This document shows positions 5,432-5,489 of a DNA stretch of 5,489 bases, piece after piece (position 1 is the stretch's first letter; the number at the start of each line of letters is the position of its first letter). Both the position numbers and the translations under genes were made by a program. The notes below the pieces were generated by a model. It was not told the origin of the DNA, searched no databases, and saw nothing but the letters and a program-made list of their open reading frames with translations. Origin of the DNA: Candidatus Omnitrophota bacterium (GTDB lineage: Bacteria; Omnitrophota; Gorgyraeia; Gygaellales; Profunditerraquicolaceae); the NCBI GenBank assembly GCA_018825725.1, contig JAHKBC010000194.1, positions 1 through 5,489 on the forward strand, in the 5' to 3' direction.

Positions 5432-5460
5432 TTGACACACAAAAATATTCTGTTTTTAAT
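5432..5460 (+). promoter_or_regulatory. Candidate promoter pointing out of the window
   Basis: A perfect TTGACA (5432-5437) is followed after 17 bases by TTTAAT (5455-5460), which misses the important second A of TATAAT. An ATG at 5476-5478 starts a frame that runs off the edge (M-P-Q-L), but it has no Shine-Dalgarno, and the predicted RNA start near 5467 would leave a very short leader. The promoter is plausible; the gene cannot be judged. Confidence 0.35.
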
Positions 5461-5489
5461 AAGGGCTCGTCCACCATGCCGCAATTGAC

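Noticed and set aside
5226..5477. Minus-strand open frame of 83 codons through the GC island
   Set aside because: The product is Arg/Pro/Ala-rich with no domain and no ribosome binding site, and an open frame also runs through the other strand. High GC removes stop codons, so neither is convincing.
5258..5488. Plus-strand open frame of 76 codons through the GC island
   Set aside because: Low-complexity Gly/Ala/Arg product without a ribosome binding site, overlapping hairpins and the opposite-strand frame.

Overview
The window looks like a chromosomal stretch from an uncultured Gram-negative-type bacterium. The coding sequence is moderately AT-rich, all the protein genes lie on the minus strand, and the tRNA does not encode its CCA tail. 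The gene set (FIST sensor, GAF histidine kinase, REC-GGDEF regulator, YggT) would fit a lineage such as Omnitrophota or Elusimicrobiota, but this placement is an inference; no marker gene here decides it.

Left part (1-830, minus strand): a two-gene unit with the membrane protein YggT followed, after 5 bases, by the N-terminal 171 residues of a membrane-anchored class A beta-lactamase-like serine hydrolase that runs off the left edge. A 171-base gap (831-1001) holds a likely yggT promoter and a weak terminator for the next operon.

Centre (1002-4630, minus strand): a tightly packed three-gene signalling operon. Transcription order is FIST-domain sensor, then membrane-attached GAF histidine kinase, then REC-GGDEF response regulator. 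The genes are separated by 0 and 11 bases. The obvious reading is sensor to kinase to cyclic-di-GMP output. The architecture recalls the NosP/NahK nitric-oxide pathways, in which FIST proteins control kinases linked to c-di-GMP, but the ligand here is unknown.

Right part (4631-5489) has no convincing protein gene and is the most unusual section. A perfect 20-bp palindrome (4677-4696) carries a -35 box in each arm and drives two divergent promoters, one into the FIST operon and one rightward into a tRNA-Glu(CUC) transcript. The rightward promoter is placed ideally for a tRNA starting at 4735. There, however, only the first 13 bases of tRNA-Glu are present. The intact tRNA starts 133 bases later with the same 13 bases, as if about 120 bp had been inserted with duplication of the tRNA 5' end. 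After the tRNA comes an elaborate stem-loop region (4941-5030), an unassigned stretch, and a strong rho-independent terminator (5116-5148). Beyond an AT-rich spacer lies a GC island (about 75% GC, 5247-5420) with several perfect hairpins, then a candidate promoter pointing out of the window.
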